A stretch of DNA of 64,000 nt. Source: Undaria pinnatifida (taxonomy: Eukaryota; Sar; Phaeophyceae; Laminariales; Alariaceae). The notes beneath the pieces were generated by a model. It was given only the letters and a program-made list of their open reading frames with translations. It did not search any database and was not told the DNA's origin. The position numbers and the translations under genes were made by a program. The DNA is taken from contig JABAKD010000004.1 of NCBI GenBank assembly GCA_012845835.1, forward strand, positions 3,256,433-3,320,432, given 5' to 3'. Position 1 is the stretch's first letter. Every line of letters starts with the position of its first letter. Below are positions 10,241-20,347 of this stretch, in pieces.

Positions 10241-10803
10241 CGATGATCTGTAGCGTTGCGATGATCTGTTGGGCTGCGACTCGTTGGGCTACGGTTCCTT
10301 GGGCTGCGGTGACCTGCAGCGTTGCGATAATCTGTTGGGCTGCGATTACCTGCTGGGCTACGGTGATCTGTGGGGCTGCGATTATCTGTCGGGCTGCGAT
10401 GGCCTGTTGGGCTGCGATGATTCGTGGGACCGAGACTTGGCGGGTTTCGATGCGCCTGGATGGCGTTGCCCCCGTCCCTCGGAGTAGTAGAAACACCCGC
10501 CTTAGAGCTTTTCGACGGTTCAAGATAGCCTTGGACTGCATTTCTGGGACGAAGCGAGAAGGGGATGGGGGGAGGAGAAGGGGGGGCGGGGTGTTGCATC
10601 AGGGCGGGGGGGGGGACACCTGCAGGGGAGGGAGGGGTGGTTGAGGGATCAGGGGAGGGGGGGTGCTTGGATAAGGGGCGGGGGATGCCTGCAGGGGAGG
10701 AGGCGGGGGCGCGGGACGCCTGTAGAAGAAGTCGGCGGGGGGCGTGTGGAGGGGGGAGGGGGGGTGAAGGGGGGAGGGGGGAGGGGGGGCGGTTCCTGAC
10801 CAA
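10039..10803 (-). CDS. Possible low-complexity protein with hexapeptide repeats
   Basis: A 254-codon minus-strand frame. Residues 1-95 are proline/serine rich. Residues about 130-190 form repeated hexapeptides of the type H/N-R-S-P-T-D/G, encoded by the 18-bp minisatellite at 10,243-10,440. A glycine tract follows, encoded by the CAC microsatellite, then an ordinary-looking C-terminus (VPPLLLSPAEWGIGLSGEWA). A degraded second version of that C-terminus lies in the upstream duplicate at about 9,830-9,730. No known domain, signal peptide or membrane segment is visible. It could be a genuine disordered protein or a frame held open by repeats; there is no splice or expression evidence. Confidence 0.25.
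   Translation of the reverse strand: MVRNRPPSPLPPSPPLPPPHAPRRLLLQASRAPASSPAGIPRPLSKHPPSPDPSTTPPSPAGVPPPALMQHPAPPSPPPIPFSLRPRNAVQGYLEPSKSSKAGVSTTPRDGGNAIQAHRNPPSLGPTNHRSPTGHRSPTDNRSPTDHRSPAGNRSPTDYRNAAGHRSPRNRSPTSRSPTDHRNATDHRGGWCSPNTSKNACGGSGGGGGGDGGGGGDADANDKVPPLLLSPAEWGIGLSGEWASVKGPRVTRGV
10243..10440 (+). repeat. 18-bp minisatellite
   Basis: Units like TGATCTGTTGGGCTGCGA repeat with period 18 and some 15- or 21-bp variants. All length changes keep multiples of three over most of the array, so the minus-strand frame stays open through it. Confidence 0.8.
10560..10800. repeat. G-rich low-complexity tract
   Basis: GGGGGAGG-type purine tracts on the plus strand with several runs of seven or more G; G-quadruplex prone by composition. 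Confidence 0.7.
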
Positions 10804-11140
10804 CAGGCGGAGTACTGGTGATGCGAGGTCGAGTTAGGCAGGAAATCAGGCTGATAGGCACGTAGCCTATTTCCGTTCTGGATCTACGCTTAACGTCTTT
10901 GGAAGTACATGCACGGTTTAGGAGGGAAACGCTTAGAATTAGTGGGAGAACTTTGTTGTTTTAGAGCAGTGAACGGATTCATATCGATCTACTCTACCCG
11001 CTTCCCCTGCCTCAGCTTTAATCAAAGTAGCGATATATACATAGAGCGACTAGGTAGCGATATATACATATAGCGATCAGGTCCAAGGTACCTTCTTCAG
11101 ACCTTGTGGCGATGCAGTATGGGACGAGGATTACAAGGAT
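10801..11140. other. No gene recognised
   Basis: A short direct repeat TAGCGATATATACATA occurs twice at 11,027-11,072. Nothing else noted. Confidence 0.4.
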
Positions 11141-11144
11141 ATGT

Positions 11145-11562
11145 TCGGTAGGGAATATACAGGTGCCGAGGGCATTTTTGGTGGATGTACCGAGCTGTAC
11201 CGAGTTGTCGGGTACCGGTATGGAGGTTGCACCAAACCACTTCGGTGAGACAAGTACCCGGGTTTTCCCCCCGGTATACCCTTACCGACTTGTCGGGTAC
11301 GGGTAGTGAGGTCGTACCGAACTTTACCGAAGTGTTGAGCACCAGTGTTGAGGTCGTACCGAACTTACGGAAGTGTCGGGTACCGGGGTGGAGGTCGTAC
11401 CAAACCGCTTCGGTAAGACAAGTACCCGGGTTTTCCCCCCGGGTATACCCTTACCGAGTTGTCGGATACCGGTATTGAGGTCGTACCGAAGTTACCGAAG
11501 TGTCGGATACCAGTATTAAGGCCTTATCGAACATCTTACCGAACGCTTCGGTAAGGCTTTCA
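11145..11562 (+). repeat. GGTACC-rich tandem array
   Basis: Two large units of about 190 bp share CTTCGGTAAGACAAGTACCC, a GGTTTTCCCCCC block, and GGTATACCCTTACCGA. Between them are sub-units of about 45 bp built on GTCGGGTACCGG and GAGGTCGTACCGAA. Many GGTACC and TACCGAAG-type palindromes. Noncoding. Confidence 0.75.
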
Positions 11563-11932
11563 TCTAGAAAAACACCCCCGGTACGCTTTGGATCGTCACT
11601 CTACCGGAGATACCCTTGGAAGGGTGAGATTATATGACTGGACGCACCTATACGCGGTCTCCGGCGAGCTCGGGTCTCTCGGCTGCCTTAAGCGCGTCGG
11701 AGATCTTCCTCGAGGGGCCCTCCTCTTGCCTCCTGTAACAGACGGTTATCCACGTCGACGCCATTTTGTTAAGGTGTGACCCGTGCTGCGGACGAGCCCT
11801 AGGGTAGAGAGGTGTGATATGAAATGACAGTTTTTCGCCAAACAAAAACGGTTTTCCGAATGACCTGGCTCCTTATTCCAAAATCGTCGGAATTTTCGTC
11901 GTTTTTGTTCTGCAGTCTGGATTTTTTGTTTC
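11563..11932. other. No gene recognised; M1-like fragment
   Basis: 11,815-11,925 resembles part of the M1 interior (AAACGGTTTTCCGAATGAC, CAAAATCGTCGGAAT). The 63-codon plus-strand frame at 11,588 has no recognised domain. Confidence 0.4.
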
Positions 11933-11936
11933 TCTC

Positions 11937-12184
11937 GCGTCGTTCTACGGTAGCTCCACCAGCATTTCTTTAACGAAATCGCCGGCTTTGAAACCAACTC
12001 CCGGTCGCATCTTCTGATATACGGCGGCCCTTGCCATCCCGACGGTCATCGTTCGATAGTCCTTGCGAACAGGAAAATATATGAAGATTACGTTTTCATG
12101 CGCCGTTCTTCCTCGTGCCGAGCAATGGTGAAACCTTCGTTAAAGAATATCGCTGGTTTTGGGGGGGCTACTGTAGAATCAGTC
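11937..12184 (-). mobile_element. M3 MITE with TCTC target duplication
   Basis: Left end GCGTCGTTCTACGGTAG, right end CTACTGTAGAATCAGTC, flanked by TCTC at 11,933-11,936 and 12,185-12,188. The interior includes GAAATCGCCGG and CTTCGTTAAAGAA, the latter an empty version of the TTAA site filled by M4 at 50,706. Confidence 0.9.
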
Positions 12185-12194
12185 TCTCACCTGG

Positions 12195-12480
12195 GTGCTA
12201 AGTTACGGCCTTAAAAGGCCTGCAATTATCTGCTTTGAAGGTTAACTGGCCGTTTTCGTATGATAGGTTGGCGTTATCTATTCGGGGGAGTCAAGAAATG
12301 AAACCGAGGCGCATTCCCCTCGGCTCTCAGTCGCTATCCGGGGCTCTGTGGAAATAATAGAGCTGCTTCTCTACTACGACTGAGAAAGTGGGTACTCACC
12401 GAGGACCTGCTCAATGGGCAAACCTGCAGGGGACGCTCTGTGTCTCCGCCCCGATTAACTTAAGACAGGCGATTGGTTTG
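12195..12480 (+). repeat. Element B left module
   Basis: TTACGGCCTTAAAAGGCCTG hairpin, CGTTTTCGTATGATAGGTTG, CTATCCGGGGCTCTG, CACCGAGGACCTGCTCAAT. Same order as 15,212-15,500 and 49,627-49,915, but without the tRNA-like module. Confidence 0.8.
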
Positions 12481-12511
12481 GTCATCGGGTTTGCACATTC
12501 GGCCCGGGTCA

Positions 12512-13036
12512 GACGCGTGCAACGATCGTAGAGGTAGCGCCTTTCGTCTGAAACGATTTCTCAATGACGGGGATTATTAACCACAAATCGTCCGAAATAG
12601 GCCATTGTTTTTTTTTCGTGATTTTCGTCGCGAAGCTTGATTTACAAAATCCTCTAGTTGAAGAAAATAACAAGATTATATTTTTGTAGTATTTTGTTTC
12701 AAAATATATCCGTGTTTTAGTGCTACTCCAATTTTTTTTTCACTTTTTGACGCAAAGCACTCGTTGCTTTATAAAATAACCTTTTGAATTTTCAAGTAAT
12801 AAACCATGATCTTAGCAGGTTTTTGGTGGTATTTACCATTCATTAATTGGTCCAGATACATAATGACTTTTTTTAAGTAAATTCTTTAGCTAGACTAAGA
12901 GATTTCTTTCATCTTTCGGTACAACAGCCGTTTTGTTTTTTTACTCTACCAAAAATCAGTTTTTGGCAGCGGGCTTAAGCTCGCAAATCGAGGGGTAGTA
13001 TTAAGAAAAAACGTGGTGCACCTCTATGATATCTTA
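12512..13036 (-). mobile_element. M1 MITE expanded by an AT-rich insert
   Basis: M1 left end at 12,512 (GACGCGTGCAACGATCG) and M1 right-half sequence to about 13,036 (GGTGCACCTCTATGATA), but 525 bp long. The extra 250 bp at about 12,650-12,900 is AT-rich, unlike anything else nearby, and may be an insertion of unknown class. Confidence 0.7.
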
Positions 13037-13069
13037 GCCTGGGGCCCCTTTGAGAGGCTATTTTTTTGC

Positions 13070-13300
13070 GGTGGCTCGGAGTCACTCATTCGCTCGCTCG
13101 AGTGTGACCTCCCCGTTCCTTCTGCGACCCTGAGCTTCCGTGTGCTGTTTTAAATACGCAAAGGCAGGCAGGCGTGAATCCGCAACACGGAGAGGTAAAA
13201 AAACTACGAACTGCGCCAAAATAAAATAAAAAAGGCCTACGCCTAGTAATGAATGCCTTTTGTGTCATGGAGGTGCAGAATCAGTCGTGCGAGCGGCTCA
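13070..13300 (+). mobile_element. M2 MITE relic
   Basis: GCTCGGAGTCACTCATTCG and CTCGAGTGTGACCTCCCCG with the M2 interior (GTGAATCCGCAA). The end at about 13,290 has CGTGCGAGCGGCTC. The termini are decayed. Confidence 0.65.
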
Positions 13301-14003
13301 AAAATATGGTACTACGGAGACCTATTGTTAACAGGATAAAGCCACACACGAAAAAAGGAAACTACTGTCTATCTCCATCTTTCAGGCGAACTATCCTACG
13401 CTACGGCTGACTGTGTTCGGTTGAAGCTCCGTACACACCTGGTATGACCAAAAAACCAACAACAAAAAAATGTGAGCAATGTGGAAGACAGGATCGTAGA
13501 TACCTATCGTAGATCTCGTACACGAATGCGCGAGAGGACACGTCACCGGTCAGGCAATACACGATCCCGGTTCGCGAGCGGTGTCGCCCGTCATAGACGG
13601 CGTTGACCCGTCCCCGGAAGGTCAGCCACCGAAAGATGATCCCGCCGCATGACGAGAGGGCGCAAGCCCACCGTCACTCTAGCTCTAACTTTAGCATCTT
13701 CTTGCTACATACTCCGTATAAGAAAGAAAGGCTTTCAGCGTGCGTCCACTGTGAGGACGATCGCCAAGGGACCTCAGCACCGCGACGCCCTCTCCGCTTC
13801 GACTTCAGCTCTGCGACGCCCTCTCCGCTTCGACTTGCGCTCCGCGACGAGCACCAGACCTCCGGGACCGCCCTCTCCACTTCGACACCAGGACCCCGTG
13901 AGAGGCCAGGCCCCATAGCAAGGGCTACTAAAACAAAGGCGGACGCTTTTTGCCCCCTTTTTTTATTCATCTTTCAATCTCCTTACAGCGGATCTCCGTA
14001 ACA
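13301..14003. other. No gene recognised; short duplicated motif
   Basis: CGCGACGCCCTCTCCGCTTC occurs twice about 30 bp apart near 13,780-13,830. The 132-codon plus-strand frame at 13,603 is Ser/Arg/Pro rich with no domain. Confidence 0.4.
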
Positions 14004-14326
14004 TTTTTTTTTTTTTTTTTCTCACACTTCTACTTTCCAGCTTCTGGACAAAAGCCGTGGTCACAGGTGTCGTCCCTTCTTCCCCCAACCGGTTCTTGCC
14101 TTCAATTTTTATCGCGCATAGGGTTCAGCAATCCCACTGCTCGTCGATTTTTTATTGAGTGTTGCTAACTCACGCTCTCGCGCTTCCCGCAAGTCAATTT
14201 ATGCGCAAGAAAAAAAAGTCCCCACGAAGTTATACGTGTATGCACTCGGGGGGGTTCGAACTCACGAAACTGACCTACACCAGGCTCGAGGATAACCTGG
14301 TACGCCACCGGGGCGACCGGCACTAT
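14004..14326 (-). mobile_element. SINE-A, full copy with tRNA-like head
   Basis: Read on the minus strand, the element begins with a tRNA-like head: GCCCCGGTGGCG, an anticodon arm AGGTT-ATCCTCG-AGCCT, and a B-box-like GAGTTCGAACC. It continues through a body of about 220 bp and ends in 17 A (T run 14,004-14,020). Tail plus RNA polymerase III-type head is the classical SINE layout. Other copies are at 20,925 and 62,638. Confidence 0.85.
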
Positions 14327-14345
14327 ACCTTAGTCTCGGTCGTTG

Positions 14346-14507
14346 GCACGTTCTGCGATAGAGGTACACCGTTTTTTGGCGAAAATGGTTTCTGAGTGAC
14401 GGGGGCTCCCTAACTCAAAATCTCCAGAAAAAAAAAATAAGAGGAGCAGCCCCGTCATTGACACACCATTTCAGACCACAAAACGGTATACCTCTATCGT
14501 CGCATGT
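14346..14507 (+). mobile_element. M1 MITE, internally deleted
   Basis: 162 bp only. Left end GGCACGTTCTGCGATAG, right end CTATCGTCGCATGTC, with the terminal GGTACACCGTTTTTTGGCG present in both orientations, so it is nearly a pure inverted repeat. Confidence 0.8.
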
Positions 14508-14515
14508 CTGTCGAT

Positions 14516-14660
14516 GCAGCAAATTCTAAGAATTTTCTGAGCTCTCAGCATGAGGAGCTAGCTCAATATCTCACCCCCGAACCATGACTTCGGAGGCGTT
14601 ACTCGTTTCGCGCAACCCGACCAACATATCATAGCCCTGAAACAAATACGCTCGTAACAT
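14516..14660 (+). repeat. R6 dispersed repeat
   Basis: CAAATTCTAAGAATTTTCTG, GAGGAGCTAGCTCAATATC, CCGAACCATGACTTCGGAGG and CGCGCAACCCGACCAACA match 19,980-20,120 closely. Confidence 0.85.
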
Positions 14661-15211
14661 CTTGTCACACTTGAGGAGGAGCTCAACCGGTCAGAAAAAA
14701 ACGTTTGGCATGCTACAAAAAAGGGCAACCCACCCCCCCATCGCTGCCGCCAAGGGATGCCTTTCGTTTTTCACTTTCGTACGAAGGTGCTACCATGACC
14801 ATTCCTCCGGTTTCCCCTTCCGTTTTTTGCTTTTCCACTTTTTCTAAAAAAAAAAAAAAATGGGGTGAATTGTGGAGCCCCCTCACGTGACAGAAGGAGG
14901 CTTGGCGAAAAAAAAGTGGGCTTTGAACTCTCTTCCCGTAGAATGGGTCGTGTCAGTATTGCGGGGTCCCCACGTGCGTACTTAGCACTTATCCACTCTT
15001 CAAGGGGGCTCAAGCATACGTTTAAGCCCCGTGACTCTCCCAAAAGCTTTTTTTTCGTTGATTTCTGAATTTAATTTGTATCAGTACAGCCGTCGTCACA
15101 ACAACACCGTCGTTAACCCTTCTAGCGCCGCCCTCCCGAGATGGGGACGAGACACGTGGAGGTAGACTAGGAAACAAAATATGGAGTTGGAAACGGGCTA
15201 AGCAATACCTT
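14661..15211. other. No gene recognised
   Basis: An A run of 14 lies near 14,846-14,860. 14,860-15,060 contains mixed sequence with no repeat relation found. No domain in any frame. Confidence 0.4.
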
Positions 15212-15505
15212 ACTGTTAAGATACGGCCTCGAAAGGCCTGCAAATATCCGAATTTGATATCATTTGGATGGGCTTCGTATGATAAGGTTGGCGTTTTCTA
15301 TTCGGGAAAGTTAGGAAATAGATCGGAGGCACGTGCCTCCGATCTCAGAAGCCATCCGGGGCTATGGTGCAATCGAATAAAGCTACGTCTCTATGAAGGC
15401 AAAGAAAGTGAGTACTCTCCGAGAACCTGCTCAATTGGCAGACCCGCAGGGGGGCATTCTGTGCCCCCACCCAATAACCTTACACATGGCGTCGTCACCT
15501 CGTAG
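15211..15505 (+). repeat. Element B left module, near full
   Basis: Begins TGTTAAGATACGGCC like the TIR of element B and runs through GTTAGGAAATAGATCGGAGG and GTGAGTACTCTCCGAGAACC. It breaks off just after the start of the tRNA-like module (ATGGCGTCGTC). Confidence 0.85.
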
Positions 15506-15518
15506 TATTTTTCCAATG

Positions 15519-15807
15519 GACGCGTTCTACGATAATAGAGGTATACCGTTTTTTGGTGAAAATGGTTTCGGAATGACGGGACTCCTTAACCTACCAATAC
15601 AATCGTCGGAAAATATATAAATAATGGGCCATTTCTGTTGCATAATTCTCGTCGACTACCTACCTACAGGCCATGGGATTTTTTTTTCATCCTGTACTTG
15701 TAGCAGCTTTATTTTTATCCAAATCAGTTTTCGGGAGGGGTCTTAACCTCCCAAATTGAGGGGTAGTGCTAGAGAAAAGGTGATGCGCCTCTATCGTAGC
15801 ACGCGGC
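15519..15807 (-). mobile_element. M1 MITE copy
   Basis: GACGCGTTCTACGATAATAG to CTATCGTAGCACGCGGC with full interior. Flanks AATG and ACTG differ at one base, compatible with a decayed 4-bp duplication. Confidence 0.88.
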
Positions 15808-16914
15808 ACTGTGCGTATTAACATACCGAGGCTCACACCTGCTGCGGTAGCATCCGTCGTGTCAGTGTGTTACGGAGTGCCCATGCGTACATAGCTATAC
15901 CAGGTAGATGTTAGCGTACAGTACAAGACACCCTGTTGAGAGACCATTCATATCTACCCAAAAAAAAGACGACAGAGAATCCGATATTTTCAACAATTTA
16001 TGTAGAGGAAGAACGTCCAGCAGGTAACGAGCAGCACCGCCGTTGCTCCTCGCGTGTCGCACACAGCTACGTAGCCCCTTCAAGCGTTTCTCTTGCGGTG
16101 CGTACACGTCTCCTACCCCAGTGACTCGGGGGGCTTCGTGTGATCCAGGCATTTATAATCGTCCGTTTTTCGTCGTCAATTTTTCCGTCGTAAGTCTCAA
16201 GGAGCTAAGAATCAGGGTACTGCAATAAGAAACAACGGCTGACATGTACATGAATATATAAGAAACCCGGAGCCGATATACTGAAGCTAAAGTGTGAAGC
16301 GCACCCTCTCCCAAAAAAGAAACCCAGTCTGAATCAGCATTTCGGTTTTCTTGTTTTCTCAAGCCCTGTGCTGTGAGCTTTCTTGTAGCGGAAGAACGTC
16401 CCTCCTTGTGGGTCAGATGTTGGTCCAGAGAATGGGCCAATCATAAGTTCAAAAGTGGGCCCTAGGGTTTAGAGCCAGTCCGTCCGGGAAAATTGGTGAA
16501 AGCTAACCAAATCACCTCCACCCGAACTAAGCCTTAAGAAACATACCGATTTTTTTATCTCAAAAATCTAGAAAACGTTTGATATTCCGCCAAACGGTCC
16601 AATCTACCTGACCTGGTACCCGGCATGTTGTATTTACGATCAGACTGGTACGTACGCAGAAGGCATGGTTTTCTATAATTTTGGTCGGGATGCATCTTGA
16701 GGTTTCTATTAATCGCGGCGGCGCTGTACCCCCTTTTGGCTTTTGACTTGATTGTAGCACAGCGACTCCAGATTATTATCTGAGTCTGCAAGGTCTAGAG
16801 AATAAGGTGTGCCGGGTGGGAGCTGTTTGGCACAGCTCTTGCGCACATGTTTTCCGCTGGGGTCGTCTGTACGATACTGCGCTTGCATATCATATCGCAC
16901 AGGCAAGAAAAACA
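15808..16914. other. No gene recognised; weak element B tail
   Basis: 16,470-16,545 has GTCCGGGAAAATTGGTGAAAG...CCGAACTAAGCCTTAAG, resembling the element B tail. No frame over 95 codons and no domain. Confidence 0.4.
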
Positions 16915-17430
16915 TAGATTATGATCTATCTAGATAGATCATGAGCGGTCCCGTGTGTGGAAGGTTGGCAACTGTCACCCGTCCACGAGTGTGATAGTGC
17001 GAGCGCTCAGCAATAATATGACGAGTAGGATCATGCTTCGCCCGTGCCGTGCAACTATTTTCAGATGCTTCTGAGCGAGGGGGGGGGGGGGGGGGATGGT
17101 ATCTTGACATCGGCAGGCGAGAACGCCTGCCAGGAATGACGGGGGGACACCTGCTACAAATCATAACGCCGCAGCGAGTGAGGGGGGATTTCGATAACAT
17201 TGATTGTTGCACACCTCGCACACAGATCACGGTACATATCATCTATAGATCATATAGATGATATAGTAACCCTAACCCTAACCCTAACCCTTTAGATGAT
17301 ATAGATTAGATCATCTATAGATCATCTAGATCACCTAGATTATAGATCATCCATAGATCACATAGATCAAATAGATCATCCTACCGTAGATCGTACAGCT
17401 GTCGTTGTGATATGTTGTACAAGCCTAAAA
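16915..17430. repeat. TAGATC/GATCTA palindrome-rich stretch with interstitial telomere-type repeats
   Basis: Clusters of GATCATCTATAGATC-type palindromes lie on both sides of four CCCTAA units at 17,269-17,291. There is also a 17-G run at 17,079-17,095. No coding potential. Confidence 0.75.
17269..17291 (+). repeat. Interstitial CCCTAA telomere-type repeat
   Basis: AACCCTAACCCTAACCC followed by TTTAG. The tract is short (about four units) and lies deep inside the window. It fits a TTAGGG-telomere organism and could mark break repair by telomerase or simple chance expansion. Confidence 0.8.
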
Positions 17431-17432
17431 AA

Positions 17433-17696
17433 GATGCGTGCTACGATAGAGGTGCACCACTTTTTTTCTCTAATACTACTCCTCAATTTGGGAGCTTAAG
17501 AACTCTCCCAAAACCCGATTTCGAGAAAAAATAAAACTGCTATCGGGTGAAAAATCCCATGGCCTACTATTGTAAGCACACGACGAGAATCAATAACAAA
17601 AAATGGGCGAAATTCCAACGATTTTGGGTTAAGGAGCCCCGTCAATCAGAAACCATTTTCGCCAAAAAGCGGTATACCTCTATCGTAGCACGCATC
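17433..17696 (+). mobile_element. M1 MITE copy
   Basis: GATGCGTGCTACGATAG to CTATCGTAGCACGCATC. The ends match each other perfectly, including the shared change from GACGCG to GATGCG. Interior typical. Confidence 0.9.
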
Positions 17697-18004
17697 CGAA
17701 CACATATCCGACCCCCTTTAGCACGTGCTAGATGATGCAGATCTTACGGCCCCCATCCGGCAACATAATCAAGATCATACGGATATTCTCTGAAAGATCT
17801 AGCTCATCAAGTGGAGATCGATGATTTGTTCGGCGTGTCCATCCCTGTACATGGTTTGGGGACAAGAGATCTCACTCCCCCAACTCGAGCAGTGCCCGAT
17901 GCTGGATCATGGTCGTCGTTTTTTTGGTCGTATCCCCCCAGAGTAGACGACGGTGAATATGAACACATTCAGAAAAAATGCTTGTAAAAGGTTTCTGCAC
18001 TGAC
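17697..18004. other. No feature recognised
   Basis: GATC-rich in part, like 16,915-17,400. No frames of interest. Confidence 0.4.
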
Positions 18005-18330
18005 GCGCTAGTGTTAACGAAATTAGTGGGGTATTAGTCCGTTTGATCAGTTGCGAAAGGTTAACCAATAGATTACCCGAACTAAGCCTTATAACACTCT
18101 ACCCCCCTGAAACGGCGGGATAGCAGGTCGGCCGGATATACGGGCGGACCTGTCAATATCCGAGCGGTTTATTTCCTATTTCCTGGGGACACCGGGGAGA
18201 GTATTTTTCAAGTTCGACATGGGGAAAGTCTGAAAAAAAGTGTATTATTGTGGATGGCGGGATTCGAACCCACGACCCAAAAAACATGATCTGTCGACGA
18301 CGCCATTTATTTGTCAAGTACACTACGCTT
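18005..18330 (-). mobile_element. Element B, tRNA-like module copy
   Basis: Minus strand: GGCGTCGTCGACAGATCATG, then a B box in GTGGGTTCGAATCCCGCC, then AAAATACTCTCCCCGG and GTCCGCCCGTATATCCGG, ending TTGCAAC.../GGACTAATACCCCAC and TTAACA. It resembles an intron-like or class II tRNA with extra sequence, embedded in a TIR-bounded repeat. Confidence 0.75.
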
Positions 18331-18509
18331 GAGGACAGCGATCCCAAGACCATTCACCGCACCGCGTTTGAAACGGTTGGTCGAATTTGTACGTGTTGCG
18401 CAGGTGTACGAAGTAGTAGCTTCTTATTATCGTGCCGTCTCTGTCTACGCATGCGATCAAAAGTAACGAACGTCTCGAAACCAAAATGAAAGCGGACGGA
18501 GGACCGCGG

Positions 18510-18788
18510 CCGCGTGCTACGACGATAGAGGTGCATCACTTTTTTTTGTAACACTACCCCTCAATTTGGGAGCTTAAGACATGTCCCTCTCCCAAAAACG
18601 GATTTCGAGAAGAAAAAAAAAACTGCTATCATACCTTATGAACAACCCCATGGCCTATGCCTACAGCGAGAATCATGCGAAGAAATGGCCTATTATTTAT
18701 TTTTTCCCCGACGATTTTGGGTTAAGGAGCCCCGTCATTCAGAAACCATTTTCGCCAAAAAACGGTATAACTCTATCGTACCACGCCT
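18510..18788 (+). mobile_element. M1 MITE copy
   Basis: Left end CGCGTGCTACGACGATAG and right end CTCTATCGTACCACGCC. Interior complete (CTCAATTTGGGAGCTTAAG, GACGATTTTGGGTTAAGG). Confidence 0.85.
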
Positions 18789-19764
18789 CTGCGGCCAGTG
18801 ACCTGGGGATGGTATATTGGTGAGGATTAAGGTAGGCTATACTAAAACGAAAATCCTGCTGGGAAGGGAAATTGGGAAACGGTTGGCAGAGGGTCATTGG
18901 AGAGATACTACCGCGCTCTTGTGTAAAGACATCCGATTTATATTGGGACGACATCTACGCTATGATATAAGCTGTCCGGGATGCATGTAGTACTGTACAG
19001 ACAGATATAGGACCTAGATAATCTAGATCCTATATCTGTCGCTATGATATTATGCCGCCCGGGATCTGTGTAGCACAGATCCAAACCAGGAGAAACATGT
19101 GCTAGGTATTATCTATTTTTTGTTCTAATCCACCGGCGGATGGGAAAAATAAAGCTCAAGCTCACCATACTTCCTCGTACAGTAATCCGTACCATCCGGC
19201 TCTCACCCGGCGACATGATTTATCTACAACAGGTCACGCAGAGCATATAGACCAGGGATCCGTCTGCCCTGCACGGCATAGATCATCAATAGATCACCAA
19301 CAGGGATCTGACCTATCCCACTTGTGAAACATTGTCGACGAAAAACACCCAATTGTCGATTAAAACACCACATACTTACGTATACACAATGCAGGCGGGG
19401 GGGGGGGGGGGGTCCGCCAGAGCGACCATTTCACAATTGCCGCCAGAAAAATTAGTACGTCAGATTCTCAACCTGGCGTACTCGCTCGTAAAAAAATACA
19501 CCAGGGGCACTAAATGTGAATACATTTTGTAGGTACCCCAAACCCGGCCAAAAGGGGTTGTGTGGCGACCTTCTACCGGTCTTAACTTCATCGTACTCCC
19601 TGATCGAAAAAATCTTGAATTGATTGTCCTTCTTGTGCGAGAGGGAAGAATCGCCGAAAGTAAAGGGTAATGACGGCGCCAGGTCAGGGGATAACGCTCT
19701 TAATGTCGAACTCTCTAATGCAAGCGGTTGTTGTATATACAATGACGCGTTTCGAGGCTCTTTC
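18789..19764. other. No gene recognised; hairpin and G run
   Basis: A perfect 12-bp stem ACAGATATAGGA / TCCTATATCTGT lies at 19,001-19,039. A 16-G run lies at 19,397-19,412. CCACCGGCGGATGGGAAAAA plus TAAAGCTCAAGCTCACCA at 19,131-19,170 is a diverged, inverted relative of sequences near 30,960 and 60,870. Confidence 0.45.
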
Positions 19765-19935
19765 CCCTTGTGACGAGAGCTGCTGCAGAGGTGGCATCGG
19801 AGTGTCTACGAAGATCACTCGTGAAGAAGAGAATTAGACATGGTTTGGAAAAGCAGCGCTCGCGGCCAAAAGGTGAAACAACAAAAGAAGTGCAACAAGA
19901 GACACGGAAAGACGAAGAGGGAGAAGAAGGAAGAG
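19765..19935 (+). repeat. Fragment shared with 28,545-28,690
   Basis: CTGCAGAGGTGGCATCGGAGTG... and ATGGTTTGGA-AAG...GGCCAAA parallel GATGCAGAGGCGGCACCGAAG... at 28,558. Translations share A-E-x-A-x-(E/K)-C-L...S-L-V and HGLE/DGLE with a following lysine/arginine-rich stretch. It may be a relic of a coding sequence; protein not recognised. Confidence 0.45.
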
Positions 19936-19979
19936 AGAGTATTAAGCAAGAAGTGAGAGTCATCCCACGCTGTCAGGGG

Positions 19980-20120
19980 TGCAGCAGATTCTAAGAATTT
20001 TCTGAGATCCCAACACGAGGAGCTCAATATCTCACCCCGAACCATGACTTCGAAGGCGTTATTCATTCGCGCAAACCCGACCAACACTTTTTCTATGCGC
20101 TAGTCCTACCACAAATGCAC
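19980..20120 (+). repeat. R6 dispersed repeat
   Basis: GCAGCAGATTCTAAGAATTT to TATGCGCTAG, colinear with 14,516-14,660 and with the window start. Confidence 0.85.
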
Positions 20121-20196
20121 TCACTTCGTTACTTGGAAACACCAGCTGCGATTCGAAGCTAGAGTCATCCCTCTATAGTGCGGACATTGGGTTAAG

Positions 20197-20286
20197 TTAA
20201 CGCCTTTACAACTGGAAACCCTTTAGGGGGGACAAATTTACTTGAATTTAGTATGGGGATGGATTTTGGGGCTTTAAAGGGGTTAA
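20197..20286 (+). mobile_element. M4 TTAA MITE
   Basis: 90 bp bounded by TTAA on both sides. Reads TTAACGCCTTTACAACTGG ... TTTAAAGGGGTTAA. The right flank GCCCCGTCATTCAGAAAC is M1 interior, so M4 sits at or next to the TTAA of M1's GGGTTAAGGAG. Confidence 0.8.
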
Positions 20287-20347
20287 GCCCCGTCATTCAG
20301 AAACTATTTCCGCCAAAAAACGGTAAACCTTTGTCGTAGCACGCGTC
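20287..20347 (+). mobile_element. M1 right-end relic
   Basis: GCCCCGTCATTCAGAAAC to TTGTCGTAGCACGCGTCC. The host of the preceding M4; the left half of this M1 is missing or unrecognisable. Confidence 0.7.

Noticed and set aside
9452-10253. Two long proline/serine- and histidine-rich plus-strand frames
   Set aside because: They follow from C-rich tracts and the CAC microsatellite; the flanks show no domain and the two frames overlap each other.
14230-14330. Functional tRNA gene on the minus strand
   Set aside because: The same tRNA-like head with a common body and poly(A) tail recurs at 62,638-62,950, so it is the head of a SINE rather than a working tRNA.
17269-17291. Chromosome end
   Set aside because: Only about four CCCTAA units, in the middle of continuous sequence with repeats on both sides. 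Not a telomere.
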